A DNA stretch of 64,000 bases from Ottelia alismoides (taxonomy: Eukaryota; Streptophyta; Magnoliopsida; Alismatales; Hydrocharitaceae), in NCBI GenBank assembly GCA_037367405.1, contig JAZKJV010000680.1:434001-498000 (forward strand), in the 5' to 3' direction. Both the position numbers and the translations under genes were made by a program. Under the pieces are notes generated by a model, which made no database searches, had not been told where the DNA came from, and was given only the letters and a program-made list of their open reading frames with translations. Below are positions 23,166 to 34,919 of this stretch, in pieces (positions within the stretch are counted from its first letter, which is position 1; every line of letters begins with the position of its first letter).

Positions 23166-23830
23166 CGTATAAGTAGGACTAAGACTGAATATGTGGATTG
23201 CAATTTTTATGGAAGCAATGGTGAATGAATTCAGGTTAAGATAGGTAATGATAACATTCAGAAGGGAGATACTTGGGATCTGTTTTGCAACATGATGCAG
23301 AAATTGATGCAGATGTTACAAATAGAATAAATGCAGGTTGGCTAAAGTGAGAGAAGCCTCTATTATTCTTGTGATAAGAAAATTCCTTTGAAAATCAAAG
23401 GAAAGTTTTACAAAGCAGCTGTCAGACCCACTATGCTCTATGAATCTGAATGTTGGCCTGTGAACCATACACCTGTGCAGAGAATGGCAGTAGCAGAAAT
23501 GAAAATGCTAAGGTGGATTTGTGGATACACACCCACGTAAAGATCATATTCTGAATGATGCCATCAAAAGGAAAGTTGGTGTAGCTCCGATCATGGATAA
23601 GATGCGAGAAAATCGCTTAAGGTGGTTTGGTCATTTGTAAAGGAGGTCAACTGATGCACTGGTGAGGAGATTTGTGTTTTGGAATGTTGGCATGGCTAAA
23701 AGAGGGTGAGGAAGTCCCAAGAAGTGTTGCAATGAGACTATACGAAGGGCTCTTAGTTGTTTGGATCTTAGCCTGAGAATGACCCAAGATAGATCTTAAT
23801 GGAGGCAAAGAATCCATGTAGCCCACCCTA
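23166..23830 (+). pseudogene. LINE C-terminal region remnant
   Basis: Fragments in shifted frames match the end of plant RTE proteins: KIPLKIKGKFYKAAVRPTML, then ESECWPVNHTPVQRMAVAEMK, then MLRWICGYT, then a KVGVAP..DKMREN.LRWFGH-type block (about 23570-23640). Many indels. Nothing else seen up to the TTG tail. Confidence 0.8.
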
Positions 23831-23861
23831 CTTGATGTGGGAAAAGGCTTTGTTGTTGTTG

Positions 23862-23878
23862 TATCACTTGCTTTGAGT
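23862..23878 (+). repeat. LINE target-site duplication, right copy
   Basis: Identical 17-bp copy of 20527-20543 directly after the TTG tail. Confidence 0.95.
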
Positions 23879-24799
23879 TGATTAAATACAAGCGCCTAAT
23901 GTTTTGTTGGTTTTTATTTTTGCCTAGGTTGTGAAAATCTAAGGGAGAAGGCGGAAATGCAATACAAGTCGAAAACGATGATGAATGCTCATATAGAAGA
24001 CTCAAAGTGATTCCCAGCTCTCTCCATGTAGGATGCATGGCGGAAATATGTAAACCTAATCTATATGCAAATGCAATAATGAAATCACCCTAAGAACAAG
24101 AAATGTTATTAGTGTGAACTGAATTTCAAATCCTAGAATAATCACCCAAAACTTTGATCTTGGAGACAGCCTTGGTGTCCACCACAATGGGTCCTGTTAG
24201 TGTTGTATGGTGCCTCTCTCGATTCTCAATGATCAATCTAAATTCTAACAACTAATTCTGAGCTAAGTCCAATAGCAATGTAATCTATAGGAACATGAAT
24301 CACCTTAGGGATGTAGACCTAGGTAGTGAGCAAGCACACTTAGAGCTAAGGGCTCGATCACAGAAAATAAATAAAACAAATGCGGAAAACTCAAAACAAA
24401 GGAAACAACAAAAATAAAGGCGGTGAAAATCATAAAAAATCTGGGAGCCCCCAAGTAAACAAACACTTGAAAATTAGGCCCAAGAGTTCAAGAGTCCAAG
24501 TACCTGTATTATTACACATTAAGTAATGCACTCTCTCACAAAAAGAAAAAGAAAACTATGCTAAATTCCTCTCTCTCTCTTTCTCTTGCTCTCTCCTCTT
24601 GGTCCACAAGCAAAGGACCAAGTCTTCTCGAACCGAGTACCTCAATCACCTAGGCAGTCGTTGTCATCTCTAAGCCCCTCACAAGAAAAATAGAAGAGAT
24701 GAATATTAGCACAATGAAAAATTATATCAAATGAAAGAGAAAATAAATGGAGAAAAATAATGAAAGATAAATGACCCAAAATTCTATCGTACGTGTTGC
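23879..24799 (-). other. Element E leader, part nearest the LTR
   Basis: Noncoding. Matches the C and D leaders at GTGTCCACCACAA (here about 24177) and the adjacent block, in the same order relative to the primer-binding site. A CT-rich microsatellite-like patch lies at about 24570-24596. Confidence 0.65.
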
Positions 24800-24817
24800 T
24801 CATCGGCAACAACGCCA
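24800..24817 (-). other. Element E primer-binding site (tRNA-Asp type)
   Basis: Minus strand TGGCGTTGTTGCCGATGA, two bases after the LTR end. Three differences from the Asp-type site. Confidence 0.8.
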
Positions 24818-24819
24818 TT

Positions 24820-27800
24820 TGACGAATGGGGTGATCAAGATCTAAAATGAGCCTCACAAGGTGAGAACCCAGTCGTTGTGGTGTTCTCTCAATGACCACA
24901 TTCAATCAAGAATTAACCCACACAAGAAATAAAGCAATCGAGCAAGGGGTCAAAATTTACTATATCCTACAATAGAATGTATAGTGGACAAGTACAATAG
25001 TGGTCAAACTCAGGGAACAACGGAGTATATAAATCAAAATTAGCAAAATAGATAATAAATGATTTTGGGATTTCAAGTATTTTTTGATCTTTGTGGGTTT
25101 TTAATTAGGAAAAATGGGGTTTCCCCTACATGGCTTCCCCTACCACTATTTTTCCACAAATTTTTTATTTATTTTTTTGAAAAATATTACCATATATTCA
25201 TCTACATATCCCTCCAATAATACATTCTAATTTGTCAAAAATAAAGACTCCTATGCCCTCAATCTTGAACACGTAATTTTAATCGTCTAAACATTGCTAT
25301 AATCGACCTATTCTAGATGGAGGGCATATGAGTCTTTGTTTCTGATGAAATTCGAAGGACATATAGGAGTGATATATATAGATGAATATGCATGATGATA
25401 TTTTTGAAAAAAATGCTGAAAATGGGGCAGGGTAGCCTTGTTGAACCCTTTTAGTTATCTGTTTTTATTTATTTTTATACTTTTTCATATTTTTAATTTT
25501 ATATTTTATTTTCCTTCTTTTTTATTTTTCTAATTTTAATTTTTTTTAATAATTTTTATTAACAATAATAAAGGTATATATAGTTTTTATATTTATAAGT
25601 ATAACTATAAATACTTAAAAATCCAAAAATAGTTTTTTTTTTATTTTTCTCTATTTTTGGTATTTTTATTGTAATTTTTACTATTTTTTATATTTTAAAT
25701 GTAATAAATAAAACAAAATAGTGAATAAAATAAATAGGCCAAATTGTTTTGGTAAAAATAGCTAAAAAACTTCCAAAACTATTTTTAATATATAATAAAT
25801 ATAGTAAACAAAATTCAGAAATAAAAGATCGATTTTTTATTTTTAAAAAAATAAAATAAATATAAAATACCTAACCAAAAATATATGTGATATATACATA
25901 TATATATGTTAGATATTTATAATAATGAGCTATTTTTAACAAAATAAAATCGACAAAAAATGCATATTGGCATGGACATTTAAGTAAATATCCAAAGTTT
26001 TGGGACCTTAGCTAAATACTATAGTAATCCTTAGGGCCAAAAATGTAATTTTTCTAAATAATATCCAATAAACAATACCCATAGAGGTATTTTTGCAATT
26101 AATACAATGTATAGGGTGTCAGATGCCATTTTTCAAAAAAAATATTACATTATTAATTCAAAAATCAAGACTAAACTGAAATACAAAAAGCCTAGGGGCT
26201 TAGGTGCAAAATACCCACTCCCCTCACGCGCATGGGAACGTGATGTGGATTGGACCTAAATGCAAATAAGGAAAGTATAGGGGCTGAACTACAAATTTCA
26301 CAAAATATTTATAGATAAATGTTTATGGACTAAGAAAATATAAAAAATAGGGGGAGAAGTATGCAAAATACCCCCACGTGCATGATCCAACGACGTGAAT
26401 GCTTCACTTATCCACGTAGCGCGGTCTGGACGACTGATGACCTTCAGCTTCAACGACTAAGATTAGATCTCCCAGGGAGATCCGGTGGTGGAGGCACTTT
26501 TGATCTGACGGTAGCTGCTACAACTGGCACAGACTCTTGATCGGATGACTGCGAGGCTGGTTGGAAGAACGGGGATGAACTGAGTCATCCCCGAGCTTTG
26601 ATTGGTTGACTGTCAATTTCCCAGTGGTTTCAGGCACTACAAAATGGTCAAGGAGATTCTTAGAAGCATCCCATACTGGCTGAAAGGTTCAGATGGCTCC
26701 AAGAACCGTCGGAGGGGTTTTTAAAGATTGGCGAAGAAGAGGGTTCCAGGTGCCTTGGTCGGAGATCAAAATCGATCCACGAGGATCCTTAACGTTACGT
26801 GTGCCAAAACAAAGGTTTGGGGAGATGTGTCAGGTCGGGATGAGTGGGGTGAACGCAGGCAGAGCTCTCCGGCAACACGATAGAGGAAGAGTGTTGGGTG
26901 CCTGATCTGAGCGAGATCAGGATCAACAAAGATGCGTGGGGTGAAGAGCAGGTGAACGGAGAGAAGATGAAAGTGATAGCGGAGGTGAAGATTGGTCGGA
27001 GTGATCATAAACAAGAGGCGAAGCTGGAGCTCCAGAGAGATTTTTTAAATTTTATGAAAAATCAAACTGAATCTAAGGGAATAAAATGCATCTCTATGCT
27101 ATTTCTACACTAAGGAATGAAAATACAGGGAAAAAGAGGGCTCATGCACCAGTGTCGAGCGGAGCTCGTAGCGGAGGAGGTGGCTACACCTCGGATCGAC
27201 CTCGATTCTAGACCAAATGCTTCACTGAATCTTCCTTAAGGTTCCTATTGTCACCCGTATACTCAAGGTGCTCGAAGATCATGGTTCGAGTGGCGGAAGG
27301 GGATCAAAGGGTGAAAGAAGGTGGAAGAGATGTTTATACATGGGGTCTTTGACTTAGGATGTTGCCCAAGGTGGTCATATGTTGATCGAAAATCAAAGAG
27401 GCATGAAAGTGTGTCGATCGAGGATAAAAAGTCAAGAAGGAATCATTCTAAAATAACGACTACATTGGGCATAGTAATTTGGGGAAATTGAGGGTCAAAG
27501 CTTTGACTGCTACATGAACATGGAGGGTGGAGAGTTGACCCGAGACAACTGAGACTGGACCCTCATCGGGCCATGTGTGCACGCTAAATGACAAAACAAT
27601 AAAGAAAAGGATTGTTAATTCAATATAAAATAATAAGCAATTTTATAAGTTTTTGATTAAAACATTAATAATACTTATTATTTTATGTAGTATTTTATTA
27701 TATTTTTATTTATTTTTATGGATTAATTTATTATAGGTTACTTTTTAGAAGCTCATTTATTGGTATATTTACCTATATATTAGGTATTTTATTTTTCTTT

Positions 27801-28734
27801 ATATTTTTTACTTTATTATTTTGTATAAATAATTTATATTTTATAACTTATTTTAATATGAAAAATATAATTTTGTTATATTTTTCTTATATAATATGTA
27901 TACTTAAATAAATAAGGGTATTTATTATATAGGTATAAGCATAGTATATTCATTTATGTATATTTGTGTACTAGTTTATTTTAATATAATTTTATTGATT
28001 TTATTCTATTCTAAATATGTACATATACTATATATAATATTTAAAAAATCATAAAAATATAAAATAATGAAAAATATAAAAAATAAATAAAATAAATATT
28101 TTACTCTGGTATAAAGTACAATAGGGGTCCAAAACCTAACTTTTGTATCTTTACTCTAAATTTAATGAAACCACCTTCATTAAATAGCTAATAAAACGTT
28201 ATACATTATTAAAGGTGATTTTGAGCTCATATAGATAAGATATGGGTCTGGAGAGTTTGGGTTTTGTATTTTTTATTCAGAGTGTATATTGCATAATATG
28301 TATTATTTTAATGTGAAATTAATTTTATATTTTTCTATGTATTTTTATGTACAACTTTCATGTACAAAGTTTCTTCATTTGAGGTATAAATAATAAATAA
28401 TAAACTAGGCCCCAAAAATACATTATTGAAGAATACATAATTAAGGTTTCTTTTATTTGTTGGCCCTTATCTCCCTTTACTCTATTCCTTGTCGACCTAG
28501 TCATCGTGATGCCCATATCTCTGGTGTTTAGGGTCATTAAATACCTTTGACATTTTATTTCTTTTCTTTTATTTTCTTTATTCTTTATTTTATCTTTAAA
28601 CAATGTATTTTATACAAGATTTATACAATAAATAATGAATGTTAATTTATGCAAAATAATGTTATTTACATGCATTTAGATAGGGTTTAAAGGCAAAAAT
28701 GAAAGAATAAAGGTGATGAAATGGAGATTCATCA
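24820..28734 (-). repeat. Element E 5' LTR (3915 bp)
   Basis: On the minus strand it begins TGATGAATCTCCATTTCATC at 28734 and ends ...TTCGTCA at 24820. Mostly AT-rich, with a GC-richer section around 26380-27200. It resembles the D family in terminal sequence and organisation but has diverged further. No second copy in the window. Its outer flank is GTAGG (28735-28739). Confidence 0.85.
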
Positions 28735-30714
28735 GTAGGCATCAGATTTATTAATAATCCACTGTCAAGGAGAGTTTCGTCGAACTCTTGATTAAAATAG
28801 TGCATCGAATGAGAGGAACTCCCATGTCTTTTTTCTTGCACGTGAGATTACCGATTGCATTGATTCTCGACGCCGTCAGGATATGCTTCACATTTCTTTG
28901 TCTTGCAAAACGCGGCTGCCTCTTCGAGGTACATGCCTTTTTAAGTGCCTTCTTTATGTTTGGCATGTACTTTATGGCTCGTAGCCAGGGCATCCTAAGA
29001 ACAATAATCTGAATAATTTGTACAACAACAAGGTCTGACACGATTGTTTTCAAATTTTTATTTTTTGGATTTATCTAGAATGTCTGGAAAAGGAATAAGT
29101 ACAAAACCAAAATTAGCATAAATATTGTTATTATGTACAAACCAAAATATGTGCCCACATTAGGATGAATAGCCGGATGAAAAAAGTAGAGTCTTCATCC
29201 ATCTAAAATGGTGGGCATCACAAAATAACAGGCAGGGCTCCATCAGTTGGCTCTGGGTCGGCTGCATGTGTTGTCCTCTCCATCGCTGGCTAGTTGGTGC
29301 TCTGGTTACAGCCATCCTCTTTATGTTGTTTTTAGCCTTTTCATTTTTTGCATTTTTTCGTGTGCTTCTCCTTTTATTCTTCTGTACCCGGCCCTGCTGG
29401 TAGTCTGGTTGATACAGAAGAAGATGACGACTCGCTCGGGGAAGCTTTATTCTTACCCTTCATTGTTGCAAATGGCTGAAGAGTCCTACAGCTCTTGAGA
29501 GTAACATCATTAGATAAAAATATATCATGTACCTCTGACTCTGTAGGATTGGACGTGACATCACATACTACCTGCTCTTTCTTGTGGAAATTATTGGGGT
29601 TTGCCTCCACCTATGTTGGAATTGGGGTCTTGACAACGGTGAGGTCATCAATCTTATGACTCATTTCTCCTAGTCTCTTGATAAGCTGAGCAAAGCAGCC
29701 GAGGGCAGGGTTCACTGGAGGGGCCTTTGATGGTTCAATGTGCTAGCCACACTATGACCGCGAATAGTGTTGAGGCTGCTGGTAGGAATGATGAGGATGA
29801 AACCAAGAATAAGATAGGTATTGTTGGTGATGAGGAGGAGGATGTTGATATGGCACAACTGAGTAATGCTGGTTCTGCTGGTATTAATGGTACTATGGTT
29901 GTTGGAGTTGATTCTGTCTCCAGCCCTGTTGATATGGCTGAGAATGTTGGTGGTGAGGCTAGTTGTTACCTTGGATAAACCTCCCTCCTTGTTGTTGAGG
30001 GAATGGATGGGAGTTTACAGACTGGCCCTACTGAGGTCCACCTGGACGGGTGAACTACGCATCAATCAACCAAACTCCAGTCACCTCCTGAATGAGAGTT
30101 GGTGGAGGGAAACATGGATCTATGAGAATATGGTGTTCTGGCAGGTATACAACCAGCTATTGTTGGGGAAAAGATGGCTCTGTGGCGTGCACGTAATACA
30201 TGTATTGAACCGCTGGCTATGTAGGACTCGGATGAGGAGGCTATGGCGATGCTGACTCTTTTTGTCTTAGCTGGAGTTGCGGTCAATGCAGTCAGGGAAG
30301 TGCATACACTGATTGTGCTTACCAGCAGCTCCAACTGCTTGGTAATATGATCCTGTTTATCCAAGTTTTGAGTCCTTTTGCTCAATCACAGTGAGCTTTT
30401 CAAGATCATGTGATCGCTTTTCAATTGTATCTACGTTGGACAGGTGGATCCCAATAATGCTCAAATTTGAGATCTCATCCTTGTCCTGCTTGTGCGAGGA
30501 TGCCATGTTTACTTCTTTCTGGTGAACTTTTGGATGTCTTTGATATGCACGGGATGGTGAGATGGTAGCTTCTCCTTCATCCATTTCTTCAAAAATATGT
30601 CATACCACATCCTCATCTGTGATGTGAGCTACCACAAGTAACATTGACAAGCTTCTGACTTTCAATAGTCAGTCCACCAAAAAAATGTTCGACCAATCTA
30701 ATCCACGAGATATC
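28735..30714 (-). pseudogene. Element F: gag to protease remnant of an older gypsy element
   Basis: Minus strand from 30714: DISWIRLVEHFFGGLTIESQKLVNV matches D gag HDISKPDLVQRFFCSLTPEL. A linker similar to E (DLKFEHYWDP...) follows. Next is a Tyr/Gln/His/Pro-rich region (about 29700-30010), then an acidic stretch with SPSESSSSSVSTRLPAG (about 29380-29440). Then LTASRINAIGNLTCKKKDMGVPL and the protease start LLDSGLLINLMP. Unlike elements A and B, F keeps the catalytic DSG (GACAGTGGA on minus, 28758-28766). Element E entered 8 codons after it. Many stops and shifts are present. F appears to be the oldest layer here. Confidence 0.8.
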
Positions 30715-30778
30715 TGAAGGATAAGGAAAGATCCTTAAGCGCATCACAGAAGCATGATGATCGAATCTTATGTGGTCG

Positions 30779-30803
30779 GAGCAACTAGTCGCACTAGTTG
30801 CTC
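30779..30803. repeat. Perfect hairpin near the 3' end of element G LTR
   Basis: GAGCAACTAGT, loop CGC, ACTAGTTGCTC: an 11-bp perfect stem. Its location suits an RNA 3'-end or polyadenylation-region structure, unproven. Confidence 0.8.
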
Positions 30804-30843
30804 GGTGCAGGGGAATTTAAATTTTTTTTAAAAAAAGTGATGA

Positions 30844-30866
30844 AATCACATGATCCAAGAACATTT
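30844..30866. repeat. Second perfect hairpin in element G LTR
   Basis: GATCCAAGAA, loop CAT, TTCTTGGATC: a 10-bp perfect stem, about 40 bases from the first hairpin. Coordinates are accurate to within a few bases. Confidence 0.75.
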
Positions 30867-31076
30867 CTTGGATCGTTTCATTTAACCACAAGTAATATGC
30901 AGGATTACCGCTTGAAGTGTGGTTGCGATCAAGTTCTTCATGAAAGAGGCACACCGAAGGATACAGAGATCCACGAGCGGTCGAAGCGGTAGCACAACGA
31001 CGTGGCATCGACGACGACTCTCTCTAGGGCACTTGGGTGACGGCCACTAAGAGGGAGAGAGATGGAGTGTGTACAA

Positions 31077-31081
<5 letters not shown>

Positions 31082-31130
<49 letters not shown>
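31082..31130. repeat. (AG)n microsatellite
   Basis: About 24 uninterrupted AG units within the copia LTR, which reads as a CT tract on the element's sense strand. Confidence 0.95.
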
Positions 31131-31133
<3 letters not shown>

Positions 31134-32356
31134 TCCAAGTGTGGTTAAAGAAGAGCTAGGGTTGCCTCTTCTTTTTTATAGTATTTTGGGAGTCCATGGA
31201 TTCCAATCCATGTGAAACATAAAATCAATAGGTTGGATTGATTTAAGTTTTTATTCATCGGCCACTATTATGTTGTAAAAACACAACAACAATTATTTTA
31301 GATTAAATATATATTGAATATTCAACATAATTTAATTTGAACTAAAGTACTATTGATAAAAAGGATTAGTAGGGAGGCCACCCACCTCCCTAAAAGGGGG
31401 GGGGGGAGGAACGGCCACCCATGAGATCATGGTTATACAATCGTTTATGATCACATCACCCTCAGGTATTCCTAATGCATGCACATCCTTCATACTGGAA
31501 GACTTATAACATACCCGAAGATATAAACCAATTTTCACTGTCATTTTTAGGGTTTTATTTGTCAAGTTTCTCAGTCGGTCATTGGGAGTTGGTATCGATC
31601 ATATGCTTTCCAAAATAATATATCATACCTTCAAATTCTCGTCATGCTTCCAAAGCACGACGACCATGCATGGAATTTGATCGGTCCCAATACCTCATGA
31701 ATGAGCTCATGTCTTCCGGTTCACAAGTGAATCTGTAAGATCCCTTTGAGAGATCGTATTACTCATATGCCCTTATATGTACATCACCTCGTCGGTGTAT
31801 AGACCTTGATTAGGTCATCAACCTATTGGTATACAAAATGTACATACTTAGACATATAGTAACAGATATGTCTCCGGTCAGAGGATGTGTGCCTATGTCG
31901 TGATAGTATACAACATAGAACTTGGTTATCCCTATCTTGTTAAGTCAACTCTTTGACTTAACTAATATGACACCTCCTAAACTTTATTCCCATGTAGAGT
32001 ACCTACATCAAGAGGACGGTTAGATATCATCCTAATGATAAAGGATTTCTAACTCCTTCCAAGGCTGGAGATATCTCTTAACAATCATTTGACGGTGCTT
32101 GATGAGTCATCAATCTAACTCCTTAGATATTCATCCAAGCAGAAGCCTCTATGATTCAACCATTGAATCAATAGATGTATGATCATTAAGATGGCCATGG
32201 TACATAACTCTAATTATACAGAGGGCCCTTATAGTGCATTCATTCATTTGATCTTAGATAGAAAGTGAAAATAAACCAATAACTTTCATTGATATATCAA
32301 ACATTACAATAACATTTATCGTAGGAATGGTTCACCTCGAGCTCACATTCCTAACA

Positions 32357-33348
32357 ATTTCCGACTGGCCCTTAGAACCATTCAGATAGAATCCTTAAAC
32401 CCGTATTTATTACATGCTGGTTGAAAACCGTTTTTGTTAAAGGTTTGGTAGGAGGATCAACAATGTTGTCAATAGAGGCCACTTTGGTGATGATGATGTC
32501 ACCATGCTTTTGAATCTCCTGAATGATGTGGTATTTCTTTTCCATGTGCTTTCTCTTTTAATGCCATTTGGGTTCTTCACCTAAGCTATGGCTCCCGTAT
32601 TATCGTAGATCAGCGGGATGGGAGTATCAAAGGAAACTAAGCCAAGCTCCAAGATGAACTTTTGCAACCACACCGCCTCCTTTGCAGCATCTGATGCGGC
32701 AATGTATTCAGCTTCTTTCGTTGAATCTATCGTAGTGTCCTGCTTCTTGCTTCTCCAGCTCATAGAACCACCATTCAACTGGAACTCAAACCCTGAAGTC
32801 GACTTTTGATCATCAATATCTGACTGGAAGTCAAATTTTGTGTATCTGAAGACTTGGAGTTCACCATCTCCATAGACCAAGGTATAATCTTGCGTACGTC
32901 TTAGATACTTGAAAATGTTCTTCACTGCATTCTAGTGTTGTTCTCTATATAAATATTGGTAACTACTTACCACTCCCAATGCATGGCAGATATCAGGCCT
33001 TGTACACATCATGGCGTACATTAAGTTCCTACAGTTGATGCGTAGGGGCATCCAGCCATGGCTTCTTTTCCTCAACACTTTGAGGAGCCATCCCTTTAGA
33101 TATGTGGATACCATGTCTTATAGGAAGGAAACCTTTCTTGGAACTCTCCATACTGAAACATTCCAAAATTTTGTTAATGTACCCATGTTGTCATAATCCC
33201 TATCCTCTTTTCTCGGTTTCTGAACAACTTCAGACCCAAGATGTAAGAGGCTTCTTCAAGATATTTCATCATGAAGGTATGGGATAGCTAAATCTTAGCA
33301 CTGGTCATCATCCCTATATAATTCCCAATGATAAGGATGTCATCTACA
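32357..33348 (-). pseudogene. Copia RT C-terminus and RNase H (element G)
   Basis: Minus strand from 33348: VDDILIIGNYIGMMTSAKI (the copia YVDD polymerase motif and the following block), then EASYILGLKLFRNREK and MMCTRPDICHALGVVSSYQ. The RNase H follows: KNIFKYLRRTQDYTLVYG, YTKFDFQSDIDDQKSTSGF, SWRSKKQDTTIDSTKEAEYIAASDAAKEAVWL (32581-32925), then IYDNTGAIA. It makes double-stranded cDNA and removes RNA. Stops and shifts break it into pieces, for example between 32925 and 32932. The RT upstream of VDD is gone at the junction with element D. Confidence 0.9.
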
Positions 33349-34919
33349 CAAGCCTTGACCTGATCGCCAAATAAAATAAGCAGAGAGGGATAGGGTCTAC
33401 CTTGTGTTGTGCATATTGCCTATATGTGTAAATAATTACTTTTGACAAAATTAAAGTTATTTATTATTTTTATCTCCTTATATATATATTTTTAGAAATA
33501 ACATAAAAATAAAATAAAAATTAGAAAAATTATATAAAAATAAAAATAAAATCCCCCTTTCATTGAACAAAACACATGTTTAAACCTCACATTCACTATT
33601 TATTCTATACTTGTAAATAATTTGTAAAAATATAATAAAAATTATTTTCTACTGCTAAAATTATGTTGAAAATAAATAAAATACAAAATTGGGGTATTCG
33701 TGTAAAAAACCAAAAAAATAATTGTACATAATACATAAGTATACTATACTAATATATAATACTATATATTGTATATACACTAATTTATTTTTCATAAAAA
33801 TAATTAAAAATCACTGAAAATTTTGTTGAAAAATAATAAACATTTTTCATTTTATTCATTTTTTAATTTAAATTCATTTATTATTTTTATCTAATTTTCT
33901 TTATTATCCTTCTCTATTTTGTCCTTTAGTGACTTTTGTCTTATTCCAGCTTGCTTCTGATTGGCCCAGGGGGGATTCGTTGACCTAGGTCAAGTGGTCC
34001 CCGCAAATCCCCTTTTTGCCAGATCAGGTTTCGGACCAACTTCACACCATTTTACCGACCCGATCTGATCACCTCTCCATCCGATCTCTTGCCCCGATTA
34101 GAGAGCTCAGACCCCTAATCCATGCCCGACGCCAAATCTGGGGATCCGCACCTCAGTTTGCTGGTCGTGCCTCCTTCTTTGTCTGACCTAGAACACTCTA
34201 TAGAGCACCCCCTCCTCCATTTTCCACCACCTTTTGAATGCACCATCATCTCCTGCATAACCGCTCCTCCTTTTCTAGAGTGACAGCGTGAGAGGGAAGG
34301 GCGAGGAAGCTTTTTGGAGCGTGAGAGCCCCAGGTCTGGTGAGGTTCTTCCTCAGCTCTGTTGCGAGGAGCCCAACCTCTAGCTACGCTGGCTACCCCCC
34401 CATGGACGACTTCCACGTCCCCAGGCGTTCTTCCACCATCCTTAAGTACTCACTATGCCCTCCATTTTCCATTGATTCAGTCTTTTCTCCGAGAAATAGA
34501 GCACCTCTGACGACGATCTTTCAATCCCTATTTCACCATCTTTCGACTTTACTCTGCTCACTCCGACTCCCTACCACTTCTATGTTCGCTCCACAATCCC
34601 CCACGTGGCTCCAATGATCGGGTTGGAGCCTCCTATCAAGTTGATTCCCTTGCATAGCCGGAGACCTACCGCGCTCACCTTGCACCTCTATTTTCGATAC
34701 GTGTAATGCTCTAACCCTTGTCGGAAGCACCCCCGAGCATACATCTTCTCCTGCAGGGTTAGAGTACGACCAGACCTCATCTGGAGGTCAAGGATACCTC
34801 AGAACAGCTCCAGGTCATCCACGCCTCCCCATGGCCCATCTCGTGGTCATGGACTCTTCTGAGCCAACCAACAGCTGTGAAGCACCTTCGTCGATGAGTC
34901 CCTCATCTCAGCAGCTCGC
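33349..34919 (+). repeat. Element D 5' LTR, left part
   Basis: Matches 59092 onward of the D 3' LTR (AAGCCTTGACYTGATCGCC...). The first ~220 bp of the LTR are absent. It ends at 34919, where element B begins. The GC-richer part from about 34000 resembles the same region of C. Confidence 0.92.
34915..34919. repeat. Element B target-site duplication, left (CTCGC)
   Basis: CTCGC here versus CTCAT at 47070-47074, three of five matching. The uninterrupted D 3' LTR reads CTCAC at this position. Both copies are one or two transitions from that, so this is a decayed 5-bp duplication. Confidence 0.6.

Larger units (their letters stand above)
20544..23861 (+). mobile_element. Full-length RTE-type non-LTR retrotransposon (LINE)
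   Basis: 3318 bp flanked by a perfect 17-bp target duplication, inserted in the leader of element E. It begins AACTCAGCCCTGGCCGGTCC, has a short 5' region with degenerate tandem units of about 80 bp (about 20848-21010), then endonuclease and reverse transcriptase, and ends GGGAAAAGGCTTTGTTGTTGTTG. A TTG-repeat tail rather than poly(A) is typical of plant RTE clade elements. Full length at both ends and complete duplications make the boundaries firm. The proteins are broken, so this copy is dead. Confidence 0.93.
18201..28734 (-). mobile_element. Element E: gypsy-like retrotransposon, 5' half
   Basis: Minus strand: LTR 28734 to 24820, Asp-type primer-binding site, long leader with a nested LINE, then gag up to 18201, where element C interrupts it. 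E inserted in the protease region of element F, whose sequence resumes at 28735. The E 3' half is left of the window. Confidence 0.88.
30715..32356 (-). repeat. Element G 3' LTR (~1.64 kb)
   Basis: On the minus strand it starts TGTTAGGAATGTGAGC at 32356. The end near 30715 (TCCTTCA on minus) is chosen because it nearly inverts the start and because F gag reading resumes immediately beyond. The left boundary could be off by a few tens of bases. Inside are two perfect hairpins (30779-30803 and 30844-30866), a GA microsatellite and a 12-G run near 31396. Confidence 0.75.
30715..33348 (-). mobile_element. Element G: Ty1/copia retrotransposon, 3' half
   Basis: The 3' LTR, a decayed polypurine tract (minus AGTCGGAAAT), RNase H and the end of RT. 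The 5' half of the same minus-strand element resumes at 62200, so G was split by element D. About 160-170 codons of RT are missing between the halves, judged from the usual copia RT length. Confidence 0.88.

Noticed and set aside
29727..30255. Plus-strand frames of 83 and 129 codons
   Set aside because: They lie antisense to the gag remnant of element F, which is the better supported reading.
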